Assembly: GCA_044346855.1 (NCBI GenBank)
Contig: JBIIYJ010000022.1
Location: forward strand, 1-32,770
Origin: CAIKKV01 sp044346855
GTDB lineage: Bacteria > Verrucomicrobiota > Kiritimatiellia > CAIKKV01
Reading direction: 5' to 3'
DNA length: 32,770 nucleotides
In this document: positions 7,901 through 15,669 of the stretch, in pieces
Numbering within the stretch: the stretch's first letter is position 1
Layout of the letters: each line of letters opens with the position of its first letter
Translations under genes and position numbers: made by a program
The notes under the pieces: model-generated
Told to the model about the DNA's origin: nothing
What the model saw: the letters and a program-made list of their open reading frames with translations, nothing else
Databases searched by the model: none

Positions 7901-8289
7901 TGCGGTTTCATCCCCTCGGCCATTTTCCGGATTCCGGCCCTCATCCGCTCCAGCGCCAGTCGGACATCCTCCAGATCGACAAAAAGCGAGTCCGAGAGGA
8001 TTCGTTTGGCGCAGGCGGCTTTCAAGGCGATGTTCAGGCGCGTGGCCGTAGCCTGAACCTCTTCGAGGCCAAGCATGCCGGCCGTGCCCTTCATCGTATG
8101 CGCAAGCAGTTCAGCCTCATCCAGAGCGCCGTTCTTGAGAAAGACTTTGATCACCTCCGCGCTGCCCCCGTACTTTTCCTGGAAGGTCAGGAGTTGGGTC
8201 CAGTAGAACTCACGATCATCCATGCACCGATCAAGGCCTTCGGTGACGTTGATCCCGAACAGCGTTCCCTGGGGAAGCGGGATTGTCAT
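7897..8289 (-). CDS. Orphan histidine phosphotransfer (Hpt) domain protein
   Basis: A 130-residue single-domain Hpt protein. Hpt domains are four-helix bundles that relay phosphate between response-regulator receivers. The phosphoacceptor is H64 in AHTMKGTAGMLG, the classic HxxKG motif, with the following helix QATATRLNIALK. The N-terminus (GINVTEGLDRCMDDREFYWTQL) is the usual Hpt first helix with G-x-x-R/C-x-x-G/D-D spacing. The frame is open up to 8379 inside the lacI gene, but ATG 8289 leaves a 31 bp gap after lacI and matches family length. No histidine kinase or receiver gene lies nearby. It is sandwiched between lacI and gmhA, an unusual location. Confidence 0.82.
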   Translation of the reverse strand: MTIPLPQGTLFGINVTEGLDRCMDDREFYWTQLLTFQEKYGGSAEVIKVFLKNGALDEAELLAHTMKGTAGMLGLEEVQATATRLNIALKAACAKRILSDSLFVDLEDVRLALERMRAGIRKMAEGMKPQ

Positions 8290-8320
8290 GGGAAGATCAA
8301 ACCATAAAGACGGCTTCGGC

Positions 8321-9280
8321 TCAAGCGCTTTTGCGCGCCACCAGGACAGGCGAAATAACCCGCGAGGAAACGGCTTCATTCTGCATCATCCGGATGATCG
8401 TGCGGATGCCCTCGCGGCCCTGCTCGCGGTACTGATGGTGGATGGTGGTCAGGGCCGGATCGATATGGGCGGCGAAATCGCGGTTGTCATGCCCCATGAC
8501 CAGCACATCCTCCGGCACGCGAAGACCCGCCCCGTTCAGGGAATGGATGGTTTTCAGGGCCAGGATGTCCGTGAGGCAGAAAAGTCCGGCGGGCTCCTTG
8601 CGGGAACGGACCCAGTCGACGACCGAGGGCATGTCGGAAGGGGCAAAGCGCTGAACCGGCACGCCTCCCTTCAGGGCGGACTTTTCGAAACCCGAGAGGC
8701 GCCGTGGGCATTGCCCGACCACGCCCAGGCTGGAGCAGTTCCGGGCGAGGAGGTGGGAGGCCGCCATGTCACCGGCCTCCTCATAGCCGACCGAGAGAAC
8801 CGGATAACAATCCGGCAGATGCGGGCAGGGGTTGAGGGTCACCATTTTCAGATCGCCGGCATCGGGCTGGATGCGATCCCAGAAACCGCTTCGTACCCGG
8901 GGATGAAAGGCGACGACGCCGCAGTGGCGGTTCTGGATCGAACTCTTCAGAAAAGCCGAAAAGCTCTCCTCCGAGACGCCGTAGGTGAAGCTGAGGGGGA
9001 AATCTTCCGTTTCTGCCGACTCGGCAAGGCCGTGAATCAGGTTCGCCATCAGGCCGCAGGCGTTGGAGGGAAGATAAACCTGGATGACCGGCGATTTACC
9101 CCGTTTCAGGAACTCCGCGCTGCGGTTCCGGCGGAATCCGAGCTGGCGCGCGACATCCTCGATCCTGGCCTTCGTTTCGGGAGCCACCCGCGCATGCCGG
9201 TCAGGGCGCGCATTGAGCGCCCGGGAAACCACTGAAACGGTGACGCCGGCCTTTTCAGCGATATGTTTCAAGGTGACCAT
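8321..9280 (-). CDS. LacI-family transcriptional regulator
   Basis: A 319-residue sugar-responsive repressor/activator. Residues 1-25 form the LacI helix-turn-helix (VTLKHIAEKAGVTVSVVSRALN), followed by the RVAPETKARIEDVARQLGFRRN hinge region. Residues about 64-319 are the periplasmic-binding-protein-like effector domain, with VMGHDNRDFAAHIDPALTTIHHQ near 265-290 being the typical C-terminal signature. The family controls carbohydrate catabolic genes by binding palindromic operators. Target genes are not certain; the adjacent isomerase/beta-helix operon and the enzyme-symporter operon further on are good candidates. It is first in a group with the Hpt gene and gmhA. No strong Shine-Dalgarno is visible. 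Confidence 0.92.
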   Translation of the reverse strand: MVTLKHIAEKAGVTVSVVSRALNARPDRHARVAPETKARIEDVARQLGFRRNRSAEFLKRGKSPVIQVYLPSNACGLMANLIHGLAESAETEDFPLSFTYGVSEESFSAFLKSSIQNRHCGVVAFHPRVRSGFWDRIQPDAGDLKMVTLNPCPHLPDCYPVLSVGYEEAGDMAASHLLARNCSSLGVVGQCPRRLSGFEKSALKGGVPVQRFAPSDMPSVVDWVRSRKEPAGLFCLTDILALKTIHSLNGAGLRVPEDVLVMGHDNRDFAAHIDPALTTIHHQYREQGREGIRTIIRMMQNEAVSSRVISPVLVARKSA

Positions 9281-9412
9281 AGGATTCCATTGGTTGTCGT
9301 GATTGCGGGAACACTATCAGAGTCGTATTTGAGAGGCAATAGATTCTTTTAAAAAGGAACAATGAAAAGCGTGATCCGGCCATTCAAACTCGACTATAAA
9401 GCACCCCCTTGC

Positions 9413-9431
9413 GTGTTCACATCGATAACAC
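9413..9431. promoter_or_regulatory. Candidate operator (interrupted palindrome)
   Basis: GTGTTCACATCGATAACAC: perfect 5 bp arms GTGTT/AACAC with a matching inner C/G pair, 19 bp overall, the size of a LacI-family operator. It is 133 bp upstream of the lacI start. Part of it (CGATAACACAG, 9423-9433) recurs exactly at 13173-13183, in the divergent region before the carbohydrate operons. Function is inferred. Confidence 0.3.
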
Positions 9432-9511
9432 AGCAGCTGTTGAAATGATAAGGGTTACCCTGGAAACTACAAGGGCGGTTTGACAATTTTATAAATTTTC
9501 ATGCGGAAATC

Positions 9512-9527
9512 CGCTCCGCCGGGAGCG
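9512..9527 (-). terminator. Possible terminator hairpin after the isomerase gene
   Basis: A perfect 6 bp stem (CGCTCC/GGAGCG) with a 4-nt loop, directly after the isomerase stop on the minus strand. It is followed by an AT-rich tract but not by a clean T-run, so it is at best a weak intrinsic terminator. Confidence 0.3.
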
Positions 9528-9530
9528 CGG

Positions 9531-10931
9531 TCAGATTTCGATGTAGTCGGCCCCGACCCATCCTGCCAGGGCTTTGAGAGCGCTGCGGGCGTCGCCTTGG
9601 GCCACCGCGAGGTGATGCGGTCCGCCCGCCTTGGCATACGCCGTCAGCCAATTCCGGACGTCGGTCCGGGGCCTGATAAGGGCTTGCGGAGTATCGGCGC
9701 AAGGGAACGGCGGATCGTTCGGGAAGTCCATCAGGGAAACTACTACCCCCCACCGTTGGTTTTCCCCTAGCCGCAGTACCGCGAGGGTGGCGGGACCGGG
9801 CTGGTAATTGAATGTCAGCACGAGTTGGCCTTCCGTCACCTTGACCAGTTCGCCGCGTTTTTTCAGCCGGATCGGATGATCCTTCCAGGCCATCGCCGGG
9901 TTGGCTTCGCCCATGTGCGCCAGCAGAAGGCTGTTGTTCCCAAAATCTATCGTGAAGATTTCACTGAACCCGGCGGGCGTGCACATCCGGTTGAGAACCC
10001 CCGCGAAGGCGGCGGCCACCACATCCCCTTCCCCGCCGAAACCGACCCCCTCCGACATCAGGCGGCAGGCGGCCACGAACGGAATCGTCTCCGCGGTCCG
10101 GTCCTTGCCGAACGCGAGAAACTGGTAGCTGTAGGCGTCGAGTTCATATTGGCGGATCAGCGTGCGCAAAGCCAGTTCCGCCCGGGCCGCCGCTTCCAGC
10201 ATGGGGCCCGTGACGGCGGAGTCCACCTGGTAATCCTTTTGATACTGCGCCGCGAGCTCCTTGACCGCCGCCGGCTTGCAGGAGGCCAGCACATCCCGGT
10301 ATTCGTTCATCGTGATCGTCTCGCAGACCGGGCCGAGGGACGAGCGCAGGTAGGTCAGGTCGACCCCGAAATCGCCCATCCCGGGAAAGGGATGACCCAG
10401 CACGCCCAGACGCATGTGGCGCAGTTGCGTCACGGCCGCCGCCGCGCGCAGAAGGCCCGCCAGTTCGGCGAGACCGTCCGGATCGCGCAGGTGGCTGGTG
10501 ACGTAATCGAACCGGACCCCGGCCCGCAGCAGCACGTTGGCCAGGTCGAACGTGCCGTGCACGCCGTGATTGGCGGTCAGTTCGGCCGATCCGAATTCGG
10601 GCGTGATGGCGTACAATTCCTGCGTGTTCCAGATCAGGATCGGAATCCGGGCCGCCTGCAGCGCCTGGATGCTGGAGTGGCTGGTGGAATACGTCAGCAG
10701 GATGACCAGGATGGCCTCGCAGCCGGAAGCCTCGAACGCGCGGATCCGGGCCTCGATGTCGGCCGCGCGGAAGGCGGCGCCCGGATACTCGACGCGGGCA
10801 TGGGGGGCCAGGGCCGGAAGCACGTCCCGCCGGACCCACGCGTCCCGCTCGACCCGGATCGCGGGCGCGAGCGACTCGTAAAACTCAAGCGTCAAACCCA
10901 GCAACCCCACCTTCGGTCTGTAGTCGGCCAT
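9531..10931 (-). CDS. L-arabinose/L-fucose isomerase-family protein
   Basis: A 466-residue protein of the AraA/FucI superfamily, which interconverts aldoses and ketoses using a divalent metal (Mn) at the oligomer active site. The N-terminal Rossmann-like part includes YPGAAF, ILVILLTYSTS (74-84) and PILIWNTQE (97-105). Likely metal/catalytic residues are E301 in GFGGEGDVVAAA, D329 (TIDFGNN), H339 in LAHMGEANP and the HH pair 439-440 in GGPHHLAVA, which match the placement of E306, H350 and H450 of E. coli AraA. Overall it is closer to the uncharacterised relatives than to true AraA, so the sugar is unknown. Start ATG 10929-10931 has a strong GGAGGAG site. It begins 15 bp after the beta-helix gene and is co-transcribed with it. 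Confidence 0.82.
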   Translation of the reverse strand: MADYRPKVGLLGLTLEFYESLAPAIRVERDAWVRRDVLPALAPHARVEYPGAAFRAADIEARIRAFEASGCEAILVILLTYSTSHSSIQALQAARIPILIWNTQELYAITPEFGSAELTANHGVHGTFDLANVLLRAGVRFDYVTSHLRDPDGLAELAGLLRAAAAVTQLRHMRLGVLGHPFPGMGDFGVDLTYLRSSLGPVCETITMNEYRDVLASCKPAAVKELAAQYQKDYQVDSAVTGPMLEAAARAELALRTLIRQYELDAYSYQFLAFGKDRTAETIPFVAACRLMSEGVGFGGEGDVVAAAFAGVLNRMCTPAGFSEIFTIDFGNNSLLLAHMGEANPAMAWKDHPIRLKKRGELVKVTEGQLVLTFNYQPGPATLAVLRLGENQRWGVVVSLMDFPNDPPFPCADTPQALIRPRTDVRNWLTAYAKAGGPHHLAVAQGDARSALKALAGWVGADYIEI

Positions 10932-10946
10932 GGCCCGCTCCTCCTG

Positions 10947-13055
10947 TTATCGGCAAATGCCCAGTTGATCCGGTTCGCTCCCCGCCACCGGCCCCCGCCC
11001 GCCGGGTGGCCGGGGCCCCGCCCCGCTGACGTCGACCGGCCTAAAGCCCAGCGCCAGGGCGGGCGACCCCGGCCGCAGGCGGAAATCCCGCTTCTTCCAA
11101 TTTCGGAACAGCGGGTCCGCCGCGACCGAGTGGCGGTCGTAGCCCGCGGCCTGCCAGTCGCGCAGGTCCGTCGCCTCCTCGGCCTTCCCCCGGCGGAAGC
11201 CCGGCGGCTTTCCGGTCACGTCGTAAAACAGGTTCGAGTCGCTCCGGATGTGCCCGCCGTCGAACGCGATGTTGTAGCCGCCCTGCACGACCGGGACGCC
11301 GGCCGTGACAAACAGGTTGCGCAGGAACGTGATGCCGATGTGGGCTTCCCCCCGCGAATAGGTCATCGCCGCGTCCTTGCCGAAGGCGAAGACGTTGTTG
11401 ATGACCAGGTTTTCGCGGCCGTAATGCTGGTGGAAGGCCTGGCGGTCGGCGTCGTAGCAGACGTTGTTCTCGATCAGAAGGTGGCTCGACCCCTCGTCCG
11501 GGTACAGGCACCAGCCCCCGTAATGCGCGCTGCGCACGCCGTGGATCAGGTTGTTCCGGATCACGGTGCCGGGCTGGACGCCGAGGGTGTAGATGCCGCC
11601 CATGTCCGACAGCAGCCCCTGCCCGATGTCGTGGATGTGGTTGAACGCGATCGTGTTGCTGTGCGATGCGCTCTGGTGGTAGCCCCACTCCCAGCCGACG
11701 GAGACGCCCGTGTAGAAATAATCGAAGATGTGATTGTGGGCGATGGTGACGCGGTACGCGTTCATGGACAGCACGCCAACCGCGGAGTGGAAGATCCGCC
11801 CGCCCTCGCTGATGGTGTTGTCCGTCACCGCGTGCACGCCCGTCTTCAGCAGCGCGACGGCGGGATCGCGGGCTTCGGCCCCGTTGAGCTTGACGCCGCC
11901 GGCCCCCGTGTCCCGGATCGTGCAGCCGACCACCCGGATGTCCTCGGAGCCGTCCGCGACGGAAACCGCGTACCATCCGAGATTCCGGAGAACGCAGTTC
12001 TCCAGGGAGCAGTGCCGGGCCCCCTCGAAGGCGAGAGCGCCCGGAACGTCGCAGGCCGCCTGCGACGCCCCCGCGCGGTTGCCGCGGCTGTGCCGGTTGA
12101 ACCGGGAGTGGCCGCGCACCTCCGCCCCGTCACCCGAGGGATGCCGCCAGTCCGTGTGGGCGAAGGTGATGCCGTCGAACCGGATCTGCTCGACGTAGGC
12201 GCCCGCGGCCGGATTGCCCTCGCAGGCGACCAACTGGAGGAGCCGGGGCGCGATGACCTCGGCGGTTGCCGGTTTCTCGCCGGGGCGCGGCCTGTAATAG
12301 AGGCGGCCGGCCGCCCGGTCCAGATACCACTCGCCCGGTTCGTCCAGCGCCTCGAACACATTATCGAAATAGTAGTCGGCCAGCTGGCTGCCGTACGACC
12401 CGACCAGCGCCGAGCAGCTCGGGCGGGTCATGGTGACGAGTCGGCTTTCCGGATCGAAGGCCGCGATCGGGGAGCGTTCCTCGATCCAGAAGTGAAGGTA
12501 GACCACCTCGACGTCCGTGAGATTGTGGAACGGGCGGGCTTCGCCGGGCGCGCTTTCGAAAACCGTCTGCCCGCCCTTTCCCCATCCCCCGGGCAACGGC
12601 ATGCCGGGAACGCCCGCCATGCGGTACAGACCCTTGCGGGGCAGGCGCGGGCGCAGCGCCCGCCGGCCGTCGACGTAGAGCGAACGGAAATCCCAGGCGC
12701 CGTCCCGGACGCGGGGAAGGTCGACCGTCCAGACGGGCTTGCCCCGGAGAGTCTGGACCTTCCAGCCCGTGATCCGGCTGCCGCCGCTGAAAACAGGCTT
12801 TTCGCCGGGGCGCGCCCTGAACGTGACCGGCCACGTATCCTCGGGTTTGATCACGAGCGTCTGCGCCAGCTCGTACCGCCCCCCGCCCACCCACACCGTG
12901 ACCGGGCCGGTCAGCAGGCCGCGCCGCCTCAGGGAGGCCAGCGCCTTCAAGGCGCCGGCCGGGGACGCCCAGGGGCCGCCGGGCGCGCCTTTCCTGGAGC
13001 GGGGCCGGGACCCATCCCACGTGTCGTTTCCAGCGGGCGAGATGTGAAATTCCAT
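10947..13055 (-). CDS. Right-handed parallel beta-helix repeat protein, putative polysaccharide-active
   Basis: A 702-residue protein. It begins MEFHISPAGNDTWDG, the usual start of this class of beta-helix proteins (xFxVSPxGNDxxxG), followed by GPWASPAGALKAL and VWVGGGRYELAQTLVI. From about residue 290 to 620 there are regular N-rich turns (TVIRNNLIHG, LLIENNVCYDADRQAF, LVINNVFAFGKDAAM, ITFLRNLFV), the coils of a pectate-lyase-like solenoid. The C-terminus has RDFRLRPGSPALALGF, a common closing motif. Such proteins bind or cleave polysaccharides; no specific lyase or hydrolase residues can be named. No signal peptide is visible with this start; ATG 13073 and the open frame to 13724 do not add one. 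AAAGGG precedes ATG 13055. It is upstream of and co-directional with the isomerase gene. Confidence 0.8.
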   Translation of the reverse strand: MEFHISPAGNDTWDGSRPRSRKGAPGGPWASPAGALKALASLRRRGLLTGPVTVWVGGGRYELAQTLVIKPEDTWPVTFRARPGEKPVFSGGSRITGWKVQTLRGKPVWTVDLPRVRDGAWDFRSLYVDGRRALRPRLPRKGLYRMAGVPGMPLPGGWGKGGQTVFESAPGEARPFHNLTDVEVVYLHFWIEERSPIAAFDPESRLVTMTRPSCSALVGSYGSQLADYYFDNVFEALDEPGEWYLDRAAGRLYYRPRPGEKPATAEVIAPRLLQLVACEGNPAAGAYVEQIRFDGITFAHTDWRHPSGDGAEVRGHSRFNRHSRGNRAGASQAACDVPGALAFEGARHCSLENCVLRNLGWYAVSVADGSEDIRVVGCTIRDTGAGGVKLNGAEARDPAVALLKTGVHAVTDNTISEGGRIFHSAVGVLSMNAYRVTIAHNHIFDYFYTGVSVGWEWGYHQSASHSNTIAFNHIHDIGQGLLSDMGGIYTLGVQPGTVIRNNLIHGVRSAHYGGWCLYPDEGSSHLLIENNVCYDADRQAFHQHYGRENLVINNVFAFGKDAAMTYSRGEAHIGITFLRNLFVTAGVPVVQGGYNIAFDGGHIRSDSNLFYDVTGKPPGFRRGKAEEATDLRDWQAAGYDRHSVAADPLFRNWKKRDFRLRPGSPALALGFRPVDVSGAGPRPPGGRGPVAGSEPDQLGICR

Positions 13056-13185
13056 GGCGGACCCTTTCTCCATCCTGCCAACGTAGCGAAAACAGGGGTG
13101 CAATTCAATAATTGGTTTGCTGGATCGACACCTACGCAAACGGATCAGGATGGACAGAACCGTCAAAATAACCGATAACACAGGG
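13056..13185. other. Divergent regulatory region between carbohydrate operons
   Basis: A 130 bp spacer separating the minus-strand beta-helix/isomerase operon from the plus-strand methyltransferase operon. It must hold both promoters. A weak minus-strand pair (TTGAAT, 17 bp, TACGTT) is visible; no clear plus-strand pair. The 11-mer CGATAACACAG at 13173-13183 is shared with the lacI upstream region. Confidence 0.35.
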
Positions 13186-13833
13186 ATGACCGACAACCCG
13201 GATACCCGCTCCCGATTCGACCGGCAGGCCCCGGATTGGGATGCCAACCCCGCCCGCGTCGCCCTCGCCCGCGCCGTGGCCGACGAAATCCGCAAAGCCG
13301 TTCCGTTTCGCCCCGGAATGGCGGCGCTGGATTTCGGCGCCGGCACCGGCCTGGTTTCCCTGGCCCTGCTTCCCGACCTTGCCAGCATCACGGCCGTCGA
13401 CACCTCCGCGGAAATGCTGCGCGTGCTGAACGACAAGCTGAAAGCGAACGGCATCCCGAACGTGCAGACGATGCTGGCCGACGGCTCCGCCCCGCTTCCG
13501 CAGGCCGGGTTCGACCTGGTCGTCAGCTCGATGGTCCTCCACCATCTCCCCGACGTGCCCGCCGCCATCGGGCAATTGCGGAACACCCTTCGCCCCGGAG
13601 GCTGGATCGCCCTGGCCGATCTTGAACCGGAAGACGGCTCGTTCCACTCCGATCCGTCCGGCGTCTTCCACCACGGACTCGATCCTGCCGCGGTGCTCGG
13701 ATGGCTGCGGGCGGCCGGCTTCACGGATTGCTCGACCCGCCGCGCCTACCGCCTCATCAAGCCCACCCCATCGGGGGGGAGCCGGCAATACGCCATCTTC
13801 CTGGCAACCGGAACCCGCGAGCGGCGGGCCTGA
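13186..13833 (+). CDS. Class I SAM-dependent methyltransferase (UbiE/Methyltransf_11 type)
   Basis: A 215-residue methyltransferase. Motif I is ALDFGAGTGLVSLALL (about 45-60), the acidic motif II is AVDTSAEML, motif III is LADGSAPLPQAGFDLVVSSMVLHHLPD and the post-motif is LRPGGWIALADLEPEDGSFH. This HHLPD/DLEPEDGSFH arrangement is typical of small-molecule methyltransferases of the UbiE group, some also annotated as arsenite or metalloid methyltransferase-like; no triad of cysteines supports arsenite use. In-frame starts at 13117 and 13150 exist, but the conserved N-terminus (SRFDRQAPDWDANPAR) begins right after ATG 13186. None of the starts has a good ribosome site. First gene of the plus-strand carbohydrate group, 40 bp before the next gene. 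Substrate unknown. Confidence 0.85.
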   Translation: MTDNPDTRSRFDRQAPDWDANPARVALARAVADEIRKAVPFRPGMAALDFGAGTGLVSLALLPDLASITAVDTSAEMLRVLNDKLKANGIPNVQTMLADGSAPLPQAGFDLVVSSMVLHHLPDVPAAIGQLRNTLRPGGWIALADLEPEDGSFHSDPSGVFHHGLDPAAVLGWLRAAGFTDCSTRRAYRLIKPTPSGGSRQYAIFLATGTRERRA

Positions 13834-13873
13834 GCAGGAAGCCAACCGGTCATCCGTCATCGAGGAACATCGC

Positions 13874-15220
13874 ATGCTGTCCTATCTGCCTACACTGGAA
13901 AGCCACCTGCGCGGCGTGATCGCGGCCATCGACGATCCGGCCACACCCATGTGGCCGAGCGTCGTGGATACGCGGACCGGCCGGCGACCGGAAGGCGCCG
14001 AGGCGCCGCGCCGGGTTTACCGGCTGATCGGCGCGCCCCGGGGGAGCACCCTTTACTGGGACATGCCCCTTCTCGCCGCGGCGGAACGGCTCTCCGAGCT
14101 GACCGGAGACGCGCGCTACGCGGGGGCGGCCGACCGGTATGTCGAATCCTTCCTGGACCGCTGCGTGGCGGAGAACGGCCTGTTCCAATGGGGCAACCAC
14201 CAGTACTACGACGTGTTCGAGAAAACGGTGGTTTCCTTTCACGGGGGGGTCCACGAACTGCGGCCGCTCACCCCGGTGTGGGACTTCTTCTGGAACCAGG
14301 ATCCGGAGCGGACCTACGCGTATATCAAGACCATGGCGCGCCGGCACGTTTACGATCCCGTGACCGGCGGCTTCAACCGGCACGACGACGGCAAGCGCGG
14401 CCACGCCTTCATCGAATCGGGCGGGATCCTGGTCGAATCGCTGGCCTGGCTGTACAGCCGGACGGGCGACCACGAACTCCTGGATCAGGCGCTGCGCATC
14501 GCCTCCTACAGCTACGGGCACCGGGGGGCCTCCACCGGCCTTGTGCGGAACGAGCCCGACATGGGGCGCTGGGACGCCGCGGTATCCACCAGCGAGATCG
14601 GGGTCTGGGCGCAATCGCTTCTCCGGGCGGGCGCCTGGGCCTCAACCCCGGAGTTCACGGACATGGCGGCCGGAGCAGTCCGGTCGTACGCCGTTCACGC
14701 GTTCGACGCGGGGTCGCGCCGCTTTTTCGGCCAGGTCAGGGTGGAGGACGGCGCGCCCGTGGCCCCGGCCAAACCCGGCTACTGGCCCCGCCTTTACGCC
14801 AACGCCTGGAACACGGACCAGTGGCCGACGCACGACTACCCCATGGCCGCGGCGGAAGCCTGCCTCACGCTCCACGGGCTGACCCGCGACCCTGTGTTCC
14901 TGAAAGCGGTTCAAGACTTTGCCGCGGACGCGCTCGCCACCCGCCCCGCCCTCGCAGGCGGCTGGTCGTACGCGGAAAATTACGGGCGCTGCCTTCATCT
15001 GCTGACGCGCGCGGGGCGCGAGCTCGGCGACGCCGGCCTGCTAGCCTCGGCGCGGAACGTCGCCGGCGAGGCGGTGGACGTCCTGTTCGAGAACGGCCTG
15101 TTCCAGGGCTATCCCGGCGGGCACGCCTACGAATCCGTCGACGGCGTCGGCTACCTGGCGCTGGCGCTCCTCTCGCTGGAATCCGGCCGGGAGGCCGAGC
15201 GCCCCGCCTTCGGCTTCTGA
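13874..15220 (+). CDS. Putative alpha/alpha-barrel carbohydrate-active enzyme (AGE/GH-like)
   Basis: A 448-residue protein. ATG 13874 follows GAGGAA at 13862-13867. The sequence is a string of paired helices with aromatic loop residues, as in (alpha/alpha)6 toroids of AGE-type epimerases, GH88/GH105-like hydrolases and some lyases. Notable segments are GSTLYWDMPLLAAAERLSEL (58-77), NGLFQWGNHQYYDVFEK (101-117), SFHGGVHELRPLTPVWDFFW (121-140), GGFNRHDDGKRGHAFIESGG (165-184) and NTDQWPTHDYPMAAAEACLTL. Conserved-looking W, H, E and D residues in these loops would line a sugar pocket. I do not recognise a specific family, so activity (hydrolase, lyase or epimerase) is open. No signal peptide, implying intracellular oligosaccharide processing. 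It precedes the hexamer inverted repeat and the symporter operon. Confidence 0.6.
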   Translation: MLSYLPTLESHLRGVIAAIDDPATPMWPSVVDTRTGRRPEGAEAPRRVYRLIGAPRGSTLYWDMPLLAAAERLSELTGDARYAGAADRYVESFLDRCVAENGLFQWGNHQYYDVFEKTVVSFHGGVHELRPLTPVWDFFWNQDPERTYAYIKTMARRHVYDPVTGGFNRHDDGKRGHAFIESGGILVESLAWLYSRTGDHELLDQALRIASYSYGHRGASTGLVRNEPDMGRWDAAVSTSEIGVWAQSLLRAGAWASTPEFTDMAAGAVRSYAVHAFDAGSRRFFGQVRVEDGAPVAPAKPGYWPRLYANAWNTDQWPTHDYPMAAAEACLTLHGLTRDPVFLKAVQDFAADALATRPALAGGWSYAENYGRCLHLLTRAGRELGDAGLLASARNVAGEAVDVLFENGLFQGYPGGHAYESVDGVGYLALALLSLESGREAERPAFGF

Positions 15221-15284
15221 CGCCTGGGACCAATTGGCCGCGGGCGGGCGTTCAGCTCTTGACACTTGTTATTGTCGTAGTCGC

Positions 15285-15359
15285 GATCGTGATCGTGATC
15301 GTAATCGTCGCGGCAACTCAAATGCGCGGTCGATTACGATTACGATCACGATCACGATC
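15285..15359. repeat. Perfect 24 bp inverted repeat built of GATCGT/ACGATC hexamers
   Basis: The left arm (15285-15308) is four tandem hexamers, GATCGT x3 with the last changed to AATCGT; the right arm (15336-15359) is its exact reverse complement. The 27 nt loop can add a CGCG/CGCG inner pairing. The pattern continues downstream to about 15398 as degenerate units (ATTACTGATCACTGAATACCGATCACCGATT). No T-run follows, so it is not a standard terminator. It sits 65 bp after an enzyme gene and 51 bp before the symporter operon promoter. It could be an mRNA-stability hairpin, a protein-binding array or a mobile repeat. Confidence 0.9.
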
Positions 15360-15409
15360 ACGGATTACTGATCACTGAATACCGATCACCGATTCCTGTT
15401 CCGGCAGAC

Positions 15410-15437
15410 TTGACTTCCCTCGCGCAAGAACCATAAT
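15410..15437 (+). promoter_or_regulatory. Sigma-70-like promoter of the symporter operon
   Basis: TTGACT (15410-15415), 16 bp spacer, CATAAT (15432-15437): one mismatch in each box. Transcription would start near 15444, giving a leader of about 42 nt before the small membrane protein gene, whose ribosome site AAGGAGGT is at 15473-15480. Confidence 0.6.
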
Positions 15438-15485
15438 TGGCTGTTTATATCCGGATCTGATCAGGCCAGCTAAAGGAGGTGCGCG

Positions 15486-15656
15486 ATGGAAGACATTTCT
15501 CCGGCCGTTCTCACGGGCTTCATACTATCCCTGCTGAGCGCGCTCCTATGCGTGGTCTGGGGCATTCTCTACTGGAACAAGACAGGACGTCCCGACGAAC
15601 CCGTCGCCGAGGTGGCGAAGTGGGCCGCTGAAGAGGACGAGGAAACCCGCAAGTAA
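15486..15656 (+). CDS. Symporter small accessory protein (56 residues)
   Basis: A short gene with a near-perfect ribosome site (AAGGAGGT, 15473-15480). The protein starts MEDISPAVLTGFILSLL; residues about 9-29 form one transmembrane helix (AVLTGFILSLLSALLCVVWG), followed by ILYWNKTG and an acidic/charged tail (AKWAAEEDEETRK). This layout matches the small single-helix partner proteins found directly upstream of SSS-family sodium:solute symporters, which are proposed to help their assembly or function. It is 13 bp before the symporter gene. Size, topology and position all fit; direct function is inferred. Confidence 0.8.
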   Translation: MEDISPAVLTGFILSLLSALLCVVWGILYWNKTGRPDEPVAEVAKWAAEEDEETRK

Positions 15657-15669
15657 CAAGGAGCCCCCG

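Larger units (their letters stand above)
9281..9530. other. AT-rich intergenic region upstream of lacI
   Basis: A 250 bp gap between the lacI start and the isomerase stop, clearly more AT-rich than the surrounding coding DNA, so it likely holds the lacI promoter. It includes a 19 bp interrupted palindrome (9413-9431) and a GC hairpin just past the isomerase stop (9512-9527). I see no convincing -35/-10 pair for lacI, and no small ORF or RNA gene. Confidence 0.5.
15221..15485. other. 265 bp intergenic region with repeat and promoter
   Basis: The longest non-coding stretch in the window. It holds a lone TTGACA (15259) with no partner -10, the hexamer inverted repeat, a degenerate repeat tail, then a good promoter and an AAGGAGGT ribosome site. 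No RNA gene or further ORF seen. Confidence 0.6.

Noticed and set aside
9825..13178. 1117-codon plus-strand open frame
   Set aside because: Antisense to the isomerase and beta-helix genes, both with recognisable motifs and ribosome sites; product is Arg/Val/Asp-rich and featureless.
13186..13833. Arsenite methyltransferase
   Set aside because: Motifs are generic UbiE-type; the conserved cysteines needed for arsenic are absent and no ars genes are near.
15259..15264. TTGACA as a promoter -35
   Set aside because: No -10-like hexamer at 15-19 bp; the repeat begins there instead.
15285..15359. Intrinsic terminator or CRISPR-like array
   Set aside because: No T-run follows the stem, and there are only two inverted arms with no repeat-spacer structure.
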